From assembly GCA_903960645.1 (NCBI GenBank), contig CAJCBN010000308.1, forward strand, positions 1 through 13,258: a stretch of 13,258 nt of DNA. Direction: 5' to 3'. A program made the translations under genes and the position numbers. This document shows positions 1 to 7,689 of the stretch, one piece after another. This DNA comes from an uncultured Actinomycetes bacterium (lineage in GTDB: Bacteria; Actinomycetota; Thermoleophilia; Gaiellales; F1-60-MAGs149). Positions within the stretch are counted from its first letter, which is position 1. Every line of letters starts with the position of its first letter. The notes below the pieces were generated by a model. The model was not told the origin of the DNA, did no database searches, and saw nothing but the letters and a program-made list of their open reading frames with translations.

Positions 1-279
1 GCCCGTGTCGCCTGTGCGCTGGCCGACGAGGTGATCATCACCACGGATAACCCGCGCAGCGAGGACCCGCTGGCGATCATCGCCGAGGTCGCGGCGGGTG
101 CGGATGGGCAGCACGTGATGGAGCCCGACCGGCGGCGCGCGATCGAGCGTGCGATCGCCGCGGCCGGCCCGGGCGATGTCGTCCTGATCGCGGGCAAAGG
201 TCACGAGCAGGGACAGGATGTGGCCGGTGTCGTCACCCCATTCGACGATCGCGTCGTCGCCTGCGAAGTGCTCGCATGA
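1..279 (+). CDS. murE: UDP-N-acetylmuramoyl-tripeptide synthetase MurE, C-terminal fragment
   Basis: Only the last 92 residues are present; the gene enters from the left edge with its frame open at base 1. MurE is the cytoplasmic ATP-dependent ligase that adds the third peptide residue to UDP-MurNAc-L-Ala-D-Glu. The fragment covers the C-terminal ligase domain. It shows the substrate-selecting DNPR motif (visible residues 16-19, followed by SEDP), which in this family marks the meso-diaminopimelate-adding type, then an AGKGHEQGQ motif and the closing PFDDR segment. The stop codon overlaps the murF start by four bases (ATGA), so translation is probably coupled. Identity is secure from these motifs plus the following murF. 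Calling the added residue meso-DAP is inference from the DNPR motif. Confidence 0.95.
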   Translation, partial: ARVACALADEVIITTDNPRSEDPLAIIAEVAAGADGQHVMEPDRRRAIERAIAAAGPGDVVLIAGKGHEQGQDVAGVVTPFDDRVVACEVLA

Positions 280-1643
280 TCCCGTTGACCCTGACCGCCG
301 TACCGGCCTCCGTCGTGATGCGTGGCGACCCCGCCGCGCTCGCCACCGGCGTGACGATCGACTCGCGGGCTGTGCGCCCCGGCGATCTGTTCATCGCGAT
401 CCGCGGCGGCATTGACTTCATCGAGAGCGCCGTTGAGCAGGGTGCCATCGCCGTCATCGTGGAGGAGGAGGAGATCGAGCGCGCCCTGGCGACCGACATC
501 CCGAATGTCCTGATGACGTTTTCCAGCACGCGCTGCCTGCAGTTCCTCGGCGACGTGACCGCAACCGCCTCGGACGCGCTGCGCATCGGCGTCACCGGTA
601 GCACCGGCAAGACCTCGACCAAGGATGCGATCGCACATCTCGTGGGCGACCAGCGCCGCACCGTCGCCGCGCTCGAAGGCCACAACAACGAGCTCGGCTA
701 TCCCCTCACGCTGACGCGCATCGAGCCCGACACGGAGCTCGTGGTCTGCGAGCTCGCGATGCGCGGCACGGGGCAGATCGCCGAGCTCTGCGCGCTCGCC
801 GCACCGGACATCGGCGTGATCACGAACGTCGGCGTGGCCCACATCGAGCTGCTCGGCTCGCCCGAGGCGATCGCCTCGGCGAAGGCCGAGATCGCCCACG
901 GCCTCCGCGAGGGCGGCACCGTCGTGATCCCCTTCGCCGAGCCGCTGCTCGACCCGTTCCTGCCTGCGGACACCCCGATCGTCACGTTCGGCGACGAGGC
1001 CGGCGCCGACGTGCAGCTCGTCGACCGACGCATCGACGCCGCGGGGCAGGACCTGACCTATCTCGTGCACGGCGAGTTGCTGCACCTGCGCACCAACCTC
1101 GTCGGACGCCATCACGCCCGCAACCTCGCTGCCGCGCTCGCCGTCTGCTCGTTGCTGGGCCTCGATCTCGGCGCGGTGGCGCAGCGCGCCGGCGATATCC
1201 CGCTCCAGCGCTGGCGCGGCGAGACGACCCTGCTGCCTGGTGGTAGCGAGATCGTCAACGACGCCTACAACGCGAATCCGGCCTCGATGGAGGCGGCGCT
1301 GCGGCTGCTCGGCGAGCTGCCGGCCGCAGGACGCCGCATCGCGGTCCTGGGCACGATGGCGGAGCTCGGACCCGACGCCGAGCGCTACCACCGGGAGATC
1401 GGCGCACTCGCGGCCCGGAGCGGTACCGATATCGTGATCGGCGTGGGGGATCTCGCGCGTGCGTATCTGGATGGGGCTGGCAGCGGCGTGGATGGCCACT
1501 GGGTCGCCACGCCCGACGCGGCGGTTGAGCGGCTCGTCGGGCTCGTACGCAGCGGCGACCGCATCCTCGTGAAGGGCTCGCGCTCCGCGGGCCTTGAGGG
1601 CGTGCCCGAGCTCCTCGCCGAGCGCCTCGGAGCAACCGGGTGA
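276..1643 (+). CDS. murF: UDP-N-acetylmuramoyl-tripeptide--D-alanyl-D-alanine ligase MurF
   Basis: 455 residues, normal for MurF. It ligates D-Ala-D-Ala to the UDP-MurNAc-tripeptide in the cytoplasm, the last soluble precursor step. The N-terminal substrate domain has VTIDSRAVRPGDLF (26-39). The central ATPase domain has the P-loop GVTGSTGKTST (105-115) and the family-typical HNNELGYPLT (136-145). The C-terminal domain has NDAYNANP (328-335) and VKGSRS (432-437). The ATG overlaps the murE stop by four bases and lacks a strong Shine-Dalgarno site, which fits translational coupling. The end overlaps mraY by four bases. Nothing appears truncated. The long open frame on the opposite strand here is a GC-rich shadow. 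Confidence 0.97.
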   Translation: MIPLTLTAVPASVVMRGDPAALATGVTIDSRAVRPGDLFIAIRGGIDFIESAVEQGAIAVIVEEEEIERALATDIPNVLMTFSSTRCLQFLGDVTATASDALRIGVTGSTGKTSTKDAIAHLVGDQRRTVAALEGHNNELGYPLTLTRIEPDTELVVCELAMRGTGQIAELCALAAPDIGVITNVGVAHIELLGSPEAIASAKAEIAHGLREGGTVVIPFAEPLLDPFLPADTPIVTFGDEAGADVQLVDRRIDAAGQDLTYLVHGELLHLRTNLVGRHHARNLAAALAVCSLLGLDLGAVAQRAGDIPLQRWRGETTLLPGGSEIVNDAYNANPASMEAALRLLGELPAAGRRIAVLGTMAELGPDAERYHREIGALAARSGTDIVIGVGDLARAYLDGAGSGVDGHWVATPDAAVERLVGLVRSGDRILVKGSRSAGLEGVPELLAERLGATG

Positions 1644-2701
1644 CCAGTGTCCTCGCCTCGGGCGTCATTGCGATCCTGATCTCGGTCTTCGCGGGGCCGC
1701 GCTTCGTCAACCTGCTCCGTCGTTACAACGTCGGCCAGCGCATCCGCACCGAGGGCCCCGAGGGGCACAAGACCAAGTCGGGCACGCCGACGATGGGCGG
1801 TCTGCTGATCATCGTCGCGACTGTCGTGCCGTACATGATCTTCTCGTCGTACGGGGCTCGCAGTCTCGCGGTGCTTGGCGTGATGCTCGGCTGCGGCGCG
1901 ATTGGCTTTGCCGACGACTACCTGAGCGTGGTGCGCAAGCGCTCGCTGGGTCTGAAGGGCCGCTACAAGCTGCTCGGCCAGGCCGGCATCGCGGCCATCG
2001 TCTGCCTCGTCGCGAGCCAGGAGGGGATCTCCACGCGCATCTTCCTGCCCCTCGTCGACATCCACGTCGAGCTCGGCTACGGGTGGTACGTGCTGGTGTT
2101 CCTGATCATCGTGGGCGCCTCCAACGCCGTCAACCTGACCGACGGCCTCGACGGCCTTGCGGCGGGTACCTCCACGATCGCCATGCTGGCCTTCACCGCG
2201 ATGTGCGTGATCGGGTTCCAGGTCGGACAGCGCGCGCTATCCATGCCAGGCATCGACGATAGCGTCGGGGGACCAGGGCTGTTCGATCTGCAACGCCAGA
2301 CGTCGGAGACGCTCGATCTGGCGATTCTCGCCGCGGCGCTGCTCGGCGCCTGCGTGGGCTTTCTCTGGTTCAACAGCTACCCCGCCGAGGTCTTCATGGG
2401 GGACACGGGCTCGCTCGCGCTCGGCGGGGCGCTGGCCGGCTTCGCGATCTTCACCAAGACCGAGCTGCTGCTGCCGCTGATCGGCGGCATCTTCGTCATC
2501 GAGGCCGCGAGCGTGATCATTCAGGTGATCAGCTTCCGCCGCTTCGGGAGACGGGTCTTCCTGATGGCCCCGATTCACCACCACTTCGAGATGAAGGCGT
2601 GGAGCGAGACGAAGATCATGTTCCGCTTCCTGATCATCGCGTCGATCTTCGCCTCCATCGCGTTCGTCCTCTACTACGTGCGCTTCAACCAGTACTCGTG
2701 A
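1640..2701 (+). CDS. mraY: Phospho-N-acetylmuramoyl-pentapeptide-transferase MraY
   Basis: 353 residues, a polytopic membrane enzyme that moves phospho-MurNAc-pentapeptide from UDP to undecaprenyl phosphate, giving lipid I. Diagnostic motifs are KSGTPTMGG (46-54), GFADDYL (89-95, with the paired Asp 92-93), NLTDGLDG (165-172), FMGDTGS (252-258) and PIHHHFE (311-317, the HHH motif). About ten hydrophobic segments can be followed along the chain. The start is GTG within GTGA, overlapping the murF stop by four bases; a weak GGAG lies about seven bases upstream. The C-terminal end overlaps murD in the same way. All known active-site acidic residues are present, so the enzyme should be active. Confidence 0.97.
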   Translation: MTSVLASGVIAILISVFAGPRFVNLLRRYNVGQRIRTEGPEGHKTKSGTPTMGGLLIIVATVVPYMIFSSYGARSLAVLGVMLGCGAIGFADDYLSVVRKRSLGLKGRYKLLGQAGIAAIVCLVASQEGISTRIFLPLVDIHVELGYGWYVLVFLIIVGASNAVNLTDGLDGLAAGTSTIAMLAFTAMCVIGFQVGQRALSMPGIDDSVGGPGLFDLQRQTSETLDLAILAAALLGACVGFLWFNSYPAEVFMGDTGSLALGGALAGFAIFTKTELLLPLIGGIFVIEAASVIIQVISFRRFGRRVFLMAPIHHHFEMKAWSETKIMFRFLIIASIFASIAFVLYYVRFNQYS

Positions 2702-3984
2702 GCGCCGAGCTCGATCTGCCACGGCTGCCGATCGTGCTCGGAGCGGGACGCTCTGGGCTCGCCGCCGCCGCCGCGCTGCTCGAAGCCGGTCGCGAGGTGA
2801 CGCTCGTCGACGACGCGCCGGAGCGGGCCGGCGAGGCACCGGTGCCGGTCGTCGCTCCGGACGCCGTCGACTACGAGGGGTGTGAGGCGATCATCCGGAG
2901 CCCCGGCGTGCCCGGCGGTCATCCCGTGCTGCAGGCAGCGCATGAGCGCGGCATTCCAATCTGGTCCGAGGTCGAGCTGGGCTACCGCCTGCTGCCGCCG
3001 GGCGCGCGCGTCGTCGGCGTGACGGGCACCAACGGGAAGACGACGACGACCGAGCTGGTTGGCGCGATGCTGCGTGCCGACGGCCTGCCGTACCGGGTCG
3101 GTGGCAACGTCGGCATCGCGCTCTGCGAGGTCGCTCCGCACCTCCCCGAGGGCGCCATCGTCGTCTGCGAGCTGTCCAGCTTCCAGCTCGAGGACATCAG
3201 CAGCTTCCACTGCGACGCCGCCGCGCTGATCAACGTCACGCCGGATCATCTCGATCGGCACGGCTCGCTGGAGGAGTACGCGCGCATCAAGCTGCGGATC
3301 TTCGAGAACCAGGACGAGAGCGACACGGCCGTGCTCGACGCTGACGATCCCTTCTGTGCCGACCTGCGGCGCCTGCCCGGGGACGCCGCGATCGTCCGCG
3401 TGCGCGGCGCCGATGCCGATGTCGTCGACTTCGCCGGTAGCCGCCTGCGTGGCGACCACAATCGGGAGAACGTCGCCGTCGCTGCCGCCCTCGCCCGCGC
3501 GGTCGGCGTCTCGGACGGCGCCATCGCCGAGGCCGTGCGTGGGTTCGAGCCGGTGCCGAACCGGCTGGAGGACTGCGGCGCCGCGGGTGGCGTGCGCTTC
3601 TGGAACGACTCCAAGGCCACGAACGTGGACGCGACGCTCAAGGCCCTGACCGCCTTCCCCGGTGAGCCGGTTCGCCTGATCCTCGGTGGCAGCGACAAGG
3701 GAGCAGACTTCGCCGCCCTGGCCGCGGCCCTGACGGGTCGCATCGAGCGTGCCTACCTGACCGGTCCGGCGGGCGCGCGTATGGCTGCGCCACTGGCGGC
3801 TCATGGGGTGGACGCGGTCGCCTGCGGCGGGTTCGACGACGCGGTGCGCCGTGCCGTCGCCGACAGCAGCGCGGGTGACCACGTGCTGCTGGCACCGGCC
3901 TGCGCGAGCTTCGACGAGTTCGCCGATTACGCAGCGCGCGGCGCACGCTTCCGCGCGCTGGCGGCGGAGCTGGGAGCCGGCTGA
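2698..3984 (+). CDS. murD: UDP-N-acetylmuramoyl-L-alanine--D-glutamate ligase MurD
   Basis: 428 residues from the chosen GTG. It adds D-Glu to UDP-MurNAc-L-Ala in the cytoplasm. It has a short N-terminal Rossmann-like domain (VLGAGRSG, 13-20), the P-loop GTNGKTTT (110-117), NVTPDHLDRHG (179-189), NDSKATN (303-309) and LLAPACASFDEF (397-408), in MurD order. The frame stays open upstream to an ATG at 2599 inside mraY, but that start would add 33 residues encoded within mraY and unlike MurD. The GTG at 2698 makes the same GTGA overlap seen at the murF-mraY junction and puts the Rossmann motif at the usual distance from the N terminus. It is the last member of the uninterrupted coupled block before the ftsW gap. 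Confidence 0.96.
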   Translation: MSAELDLPRLPIVLGAGRSGLAAAAALLEAGREVTLVDDAPERAGEAPVPVVAPDAVDYEGCEAIIRSPGVPGGHPVLQAAHERGIPIWSEVELGYRLLPPGARVVGVTGTNGKTTTTELVGAMLRADGLPYRVGGNVGIALCEVAPHLPEGAIVVCELSSFQLEDISSFHCDAAALINVTPDHLDRHGSLEEYARIKLRIFENQDESDTAVLDADDPFCADLRRLPGDAAIVRVRGADADVVDFAGSRLRGDHNRENVAVAAALARAVGVSDGAIAEAVRGFEPVPNRLEDCGAAGGVRFWNDSKATNVDATLKALTAFPGEPVRLILGGSDKGADFAALAAALTGRIERAYLTGPAGARMAAPLAAHGVDAVACGGFDDAVRRAVADSSAGDHVLLAPACASFDEFADYAARGARFRALAAELGAG

Positions 3985-3988
3985 CGGG

Positions 3989-4022
3989 CGGAGGGGATGC
4001 CGCACCAGCGGCGAATCCTCCG
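3989..4022 (+). promoter_or_regulatory. Hairpin filling the murD-ftsW gap
   Basis: The 41-base gap is almost wholly self-complementary. An outer stem CGGAGG (3989-3994) pairs with CCTCCG (4017-4022). After a 4x4 internal loop, an inner stem GCCGC (3999-4003) pairs with GCGGC (4008-4012) around the loop ACCA. The hairpin ends directly against the GTG at 4023. The only purine-rich Shine-Dalgarno-like string here, GGAGGGG (3990-3996), lies mostly inside the outer stem. There is no T-tract, so it is not a standard intrinsic terminator. It could tune translation of ftsW, mark an mRNA processing site, or be inert. Confidence 0.5.
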
Positions 4023-4025
4023 GTG

Positions 4026-5276
4026 ATGCGAAGCGTCAACCCCCTGCGACTGGTGCGTCCGCTCGAGCGCGCTCCGGCGTCCTCGCGACGCGAACTGCCG
4101 CTCGAGGCGCAGGTCCTCCTGATCGTCACCATCTGCCTCGCGGTGTTCGGGCAGCTGATGGTCTATTCCGCCTCCAGCGCGTACGCGATGACGCACACGG
4201 AGTTCAATTTCGACTCGCTCTACTTCGTCAAGGCCGGCGTGGTGTACACCGTCGCCGGTATCGGCCTGATGCTCGGCATGATCTTCGTGCCGGCCGGGTG
4301 GCTGCGCCGGGTGGCGCCGCTCGTGTTCATCGCCGCGCTAATCGGGCTGGCTGCCGTCCGCGTACCGGGCATTGGCATCACCGCCAACGGCGCGGCGCGC
4401 TGGCTCGCGATCGGTCCGCTGACCGTGCAGCCGTCGGAATTCGCCAAGCTGGGGACGCTGCTCGTGGTCGCCGTCATCCTCGCGAACCGCAAGCGCCCGC
4501 CCGAGACCATCAAGGAGCTGCTGATGCCGCTCGGCGTCCTCGTCGGCCTCGTCTGCGCGCTGATCATGATCCAACCCGATCTGGGCACGACGCTGGCCGT
4601 CGTGCTGATGGTGTTCGCGCTGCTCGTGGCCGTGGGCACCCGGACGCTGCTGCTCGGCAAGGTGCTCGCGATCGGCCTCGCGGTCGGCGCCATCCTGATT
4701 TACGCCGCGCCCTATCGCCGCGACCGCATCTTCGCCTTCCTCGATCCGTGGGGCCAGAGCGCTGACGGCGCGTACCAGGTGGTGCAGTCGATGATCGCGA
4801 TCGGCTCGGGGGGCGTGTTCGGCGTCGGCCTCGGCGGCAGCGTGCAGAAGGTCAACTTCCTACCTGAGGCGCACACGGACATGATCTTCGCCGTGATCGG
4901 TGAGGAGCTCGGCCTGATCGGCGCGGTGATCGTCGTCGGCCTGTTCGCCGCGTTCGCGTGGGCGGGCTACACCATCGCCATGCGCACCCGCGACCCCTTC
5001 CAGCGCCTGCTGGCGACGGGCGCCACCGCGCTGATCGTCGGCCAGGCGATCATCAATCTCGGCGCCGTAATGGGCATCCTGCCCTTGACCGGCATCCCGC
5101 TGCCGCTGATCTCCTACGGCTCCTCCTCGCGCCTCGTCATCCTCGCCCTTGTCGGCATCCTGATCGCGATCAGTCGCGAGCCGCAGCTCGCGCCGCGGGC
5201 CGAGCGCCCGCCGCGGCGTGAGCCGGACGAGCCGAAGCCGCCGACGCGCCGTCGCCGGCAGCCCGTCGGCGTCTAG
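4026..5276 (+). CDS. ftsW: Septal SEDS peptidoglycan glycosyltransferase FtsW
   Basis: 416 residues from the ATG; a GTG one codon earlier (4023) is an equal alternative, and no good Shine-Dalgarno site separates them. FtsW polymerises lipid II at the septum with a partner class B PBP. About ten membrane segments start near residue 30. SEDS motifs present are NGAARWLAIGPLTVQPSEFAK (about 121-141), IQPDLGTT, the LPEAHTDMIFAVIGEE segment whose Asp (285) aligns with the putative catalytic Asp of E. coli FtsW, and PLPLISYGSSS near the end. The cytoplasmic tail after about 385 is rich in Arg and Pro. FtsW rather than RodA is chosen from its place between murD and murG. The usual GGS after ISYG reads SSS here. 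Confidence 0.93.
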   Translation: MRSVNPLRLVRPLERAPASSRRELPLEAQVLLIVTICLAVFGQLMVYSASSAYAMTHTEFNFDSLYFVKAGVVYTVAGIGLMLGMIFVPAGWLRRVAPLVFIAALIGLAAVRVPGIGITANGAARWLAIGPLTVQPSEFAKLGTLLVVAVILANRKRPPETIKELLMPLGVLVGLVCALIMIQPDLGTTLAVVLMVFALLVAVGTRTLLLGKVLAIGLAVGAILIYAAPYRRDRIFAFLDPWGQSADGAYQVVQSMIAIGSGGVFGVGLGGSVQKVNFLPEAHTDMIFAVIGEELGLIGAVIVVGLFAAFAWAGYTIAMRTRDPFQRLLATGATALIVGQAIINLGAVMGILPLTGIPLPLISYGSSSRLVILALVGILIAISREPQLAPRAERPPRREPDEPKPPTRRRRQPVGV

Positions 5277-5295
5277 CGCCTCCGGGTGCGTGGTC

Positions 5296-5301
5296 TAGCC
5301 T
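5296..5301 (+). promoter_or_regulatory. -10 element (TAGCCT) of a leaderless murG promoter
   Basis: TAGCCT lies in the 32-base gap after ftsW. Seven bases separate it from the murG ATG, which places the expected transcription start on the start codon itself. No convincing -35 hexamer is seen 16-18 bases upstream, and murG has no Shine-Dalgarno site. The identical hexamer precedes the last gene of the window at nearly the same distance. This suggests an internal promoter for murG-murC-murB. Confidence 0.6.
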
Positions 5302-5308
5302 TGGGGGC

Positions 5309-6379
5309 ATGCCAGTGCGGATTCTGATCGCCGCGGGCGGCACGGTGGGCCACGTCGCTCCCGCGCTCGCCGTGGCCGACGAGCTCCGCGCGCGCGGAGC
5401 CGAGGTCTCGTTCGCCGGTACGCCGCAGCGGATCGAGGCCGAACTGGTGCCCGCGCGCGGCTATCCGTTCCTGCCCTTCACGGTCTCGGGCTTTCCCCGT
5501 CGACCGTCGCTGCAGCTGCTCAAGGCGCTCGGTCGCGCCACCGTCGCGCCGTTCGCCTGCTCGGGGATCATCAAGCAGGTGCGCCCCGACGTGGTCTTCG
5601 GAGCCGGCGGCTACGTGGCCGGACCGATGCTCGCCGCGGCGCGTCACCATCGCCTCCCGAGCGCACTCAGCGAGGCCGACGCGCGCATCGGCCTCGCCAA
5701 CCGGCTGGCCGCGCCGCTCGTGGACCGCGTGTTCCTCGCGCTTCCCGTCGCGGGTCGTGAACCGCCGAAGTACCTCGTGACGGGACGCCCCGTCGATCGG
5801 GCCTTCGTCGAGACGACACGCGCCGAGGGGCGCGCCGCGCTGGGCCTTGGGGTGGAGGAGCAGGTCGTCGTGGCCTTCGGCGGCTCCCTTGGTGCTGGTC
5901 CGATCAACGACGCCCTGCGCGCTGCCTACGCCGAGGGTGTGCCGGCCGGTCAGCGCGTGATCCTGATCGCGGGCCGCGGCAAGGCCCGCGCCGACGCGGC
6001 TCCGGAGCGCTTCGAGGAGCAGGAGTTCAGCTCGGCGATGCCGCAGCTGCTGGCCGCCGCCGACCTCGTGGTCGCGCGGGCGGGCGGCTCGGTCCACGAG
6101 ATCGCCGCCGCGCACCGCGCCGCGATCCTGGTCCCCTGGGCGGGGGCCGCTGATGATCACCAGACGCTCAACGCCGCTCCCTTCGCCGCCGCGGGTGCCG
6201 CGCTGGTGATCGGCGACGCGGCGCTGACCGCGAGTGGGCTGCGCGCCGCGATCGAGCGCGTCCTGGGCGATCCGCAGCGGCGCGAGCAGATGGAGGCGGC
6301 GATGGCGGGGCTCGCCCGCCCCGACGCGGCGCGCACGATGGCCGCGACCCTACTGGAGCTGGCGGAGAGGCGGCCATGA
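5309..6379 (+). CDS. murG: MurG, lipid I N-acetylglucosaminyltransferase (divergent)
   Basis: 356 residues, normal MurG length. It adds GlcNAc from UDP-GlcNAc to lipid I on the inner face of the membrane, forming lipid II. It has a two-domain GT-B layout: GGTVGHVAPALA (10-21) for the first glycine loop, FGAGGYVAGP (97-106), GGSLGA (191-196), ARAGGSVHE (256-264, with the conserved Glu) and DDHQTLNA (282-289). Three motifs depart from the usual ones: GGTGGH is GGTVGH, HEQN is SEAD (121-124), and GGSQGA is GGSLGA. Context between ftsW and murC and the overall motif order still make MurG by far the best call. The ATG start is supported by the leaderless promoter just upstream. The stop overlaps murC by four bases. 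Confidence 0.92.
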   Translation: MPVRILIAAGGTVGHVAPALAVADELRARGAEVSFAGTPQRIEAELVPARGYPFLPFTVSGFPRRPSLQLLKALGRATVAPFACSGIIKQVRPDVVFGAGGYVAGPMLAAARHHRLPSALSEADARIGLANRLAAPLVDRVFLALPVAGREPPKYLVTGRPVDRAFVETTRAEGRAALGLGVEEQVVVAFGGSLGAGPINDALRAAYAEGVPAGQRVILIAGRGKARADAAPERFEEQEFSSAMPQLLAAADLVVARAGGSVHEIAAAHRAAILVPWAGAADDHQTLNAAPFAAAGAALVIGDAALTASGLRAAIERVLGDPQRREQMEAAMAGLARPDAARTMAATLLELAERRP

Positions 6380-7689
6380 CCGTGCACTTCGTGGGCGTGG
6401 GGGGAGCCGGCATGAGCGGGATCGCCCGTGTGCTGGTGCAGCGCGGTGAGGTCGTGACCGGCTGCGACCGCTCGCTCAGCCCGCTGCTGCCGCGCCTCGC
6501 GCAGGACGGAATCACCTGCCACGTCGGGCACGATCCCGCGCACCTCGCGGGTGTCGACCGGGTGATCGTGTCGGGCGCCATCCCTGAGGACACCCCCGAG
6601 CTCGAGCGCGCCCGCGAGCTTGGACTGCCGATTCAGCACCGCGCCGACGCGCTCGCCGACATCCTGCGCGAGCACGGGCGCCGCGTGGTCGTCACCGGCG
6701 CCCACGGCAAGACGACGACCAGCTCGATGCTCGCCGCGGCGGCGGTCGACCTCGGGCTGGACCCGACCTTCGTGATCGGCGGCGAGGTGCGACAGCTCGG
6801 CACGAACGCCCGCGGTGGCGCGGGAGACCTCGCGATCGTTGAGGGAGACGAATCGGACCGCTCCGTGCGTCAGCTGCCCGCGACGATCGGCGTCGTACTC
6901 AACGTCGACTTCGACCATCTCGACCACTACGCCTCGGTTGACGAGATCGTGGCCCTGCTCGACGACTGGGCCAGCAGCATCCCGTCCGATGGCTACGTCG
7001 TCGTGGGTGACGGCGTCGCGATCACCCCCGGGGCCGAGGTGGGGCGCTTCGGTCTGGGACCCGGCGAGGGCCTGCGCGCGCTCGATGCGGTGACAGACGC
7101 CGACGGCGTGACCTTCCGTCCGTCGCGCGGCCCGGAGCAGGTGCGGCTCGCGGTGCCCGGCGTGCACAACGCGGGCAACGCCTGCGCGGCGGCGCTGGTG
7201 TTGGAGCGGCTCGGCATCCCGCTCACGGAGGCCTTCGCCGCACTCGAGCGCTTCACGGGCGCAGGACGTCGCTTCGAGGTGATCGGCACGGCGTTCGGCT
7301 ACACCGTCGTCGACGACTACGCCCACCATCCGACAGAGCTCGCCGCGGCCATCGCAACCGCCCGTGGTCGCGACCCGAAGCGTCTGATCGTCCTCTTCCA
7401 GCCCCACCAGCCGTGGCGCACCAAGGCCTTCAGTGCGGAGTTCGCCGCGGCACTGAGCGCTGCCGACTACGTCGTCGTGCTGGAGACGTACGTGGCCCGT
7501 GGCGCGCCAGACGCCGACGCCAGCGCCATGCGCATCGTCGAGCAGGTCGTCGGCCCGCACGCGAGCTTCGCGGTCGACGCGCCGCGCGCCGTCCGCGAGC
7601 TGCGTGGCCTTGGACGCAGCGGCGACCTCATCCTCTGCTGCGGCGCAGGCCCCGTCGATGCGATCGCCCGCGAGGTGCTGTTCGGATGA
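6376..7689 (+). CDS. murC: UDP-N-acetylmuramate--L-alanine ligase MurC
   Basis: 437 residues. It adds L-Ala to UDP-MurNAc, the first peptide-stem step, in the cytoplasm. Motifs in order are VGVGGAGMSGIA (6-17), the ATP-binding GAHGKTTTS (108-116), EGDESD (156-161), NVDFDHLDHY (176-185), DDYAHHP (313-319) and FQPHQPWRT (341-349). The EGDESD and DDYAHHP motifs separate MurC from the other Mur ligases. The ATG forms an ATGA overlap with the murG stop; GGAGAGG a few bases upstream is a reasonable ribosome binding site. The stop overlaps murB by four bases. Order murG-murC-murB and tight coupling are typical for actinobacterial dcw clusters. Confidence 0.97.
   Translation: MTVHFVGVGGAGMSGIARVLVQRGEVVTGCDRSLSPLLPRLAQDGITCHVGHDPAHLAGVDRVIVSGAIPEDTPELERARELGLPIQHRADALADILREHGRRVVVTGAHGKTTTSSMLAAAAVDLGLDPTFVIGGEVRQLGTNARGGAGDLAIVEGDESDRSVRQLPATIGVVLNVDFDHLDHYASVDEIVALLDDWASSIPSDGYVVVGDGVAITPGAEVGRFGLGPGEGLRALDAVTDADGVTFRPSRGPEQVRLAVPGVHNAGNACAAALVLERLGIPLTEAFAALERFTGAGRRFEVIGTAFGYTVVDDYAHHPTELAAAIATARGRDPKRLIVLFQPHQPWRTKAFSAEFAAALSAADYVVVLETYVARGAPDADASAMRIVEQVVGPHASFAVDAPRAVRELRGLGRSGDLILCCGAGPVDAIAREVLFG

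Noticed and set aside
201..1499. 432-residue open frame on the minus strand across murF, and similar long minus frames at 2674-4005 and 6157-7560
   Set aside because: They are His/Arg/Asp/Gly-rich shadow frames caused by high G+C opposite well-identified mur genes, and show no recognisable motif.
2599..2697. Upstream extension of murD to an ATG inside mraY
   Set aside because: It would add 33 residues encoded in mraY with no MurD similarity; the GTG at 2698 forms the same GTGA overlap as the murF-mraY junction and fits the family N terminus.
7413..7685. Upstream extension of murB inside murC
   Set aside because: The added sequence is Arg-rich out-of-frame murC; the ATG at 7686 gives ATGA coupling and the correct MurB N terminus.
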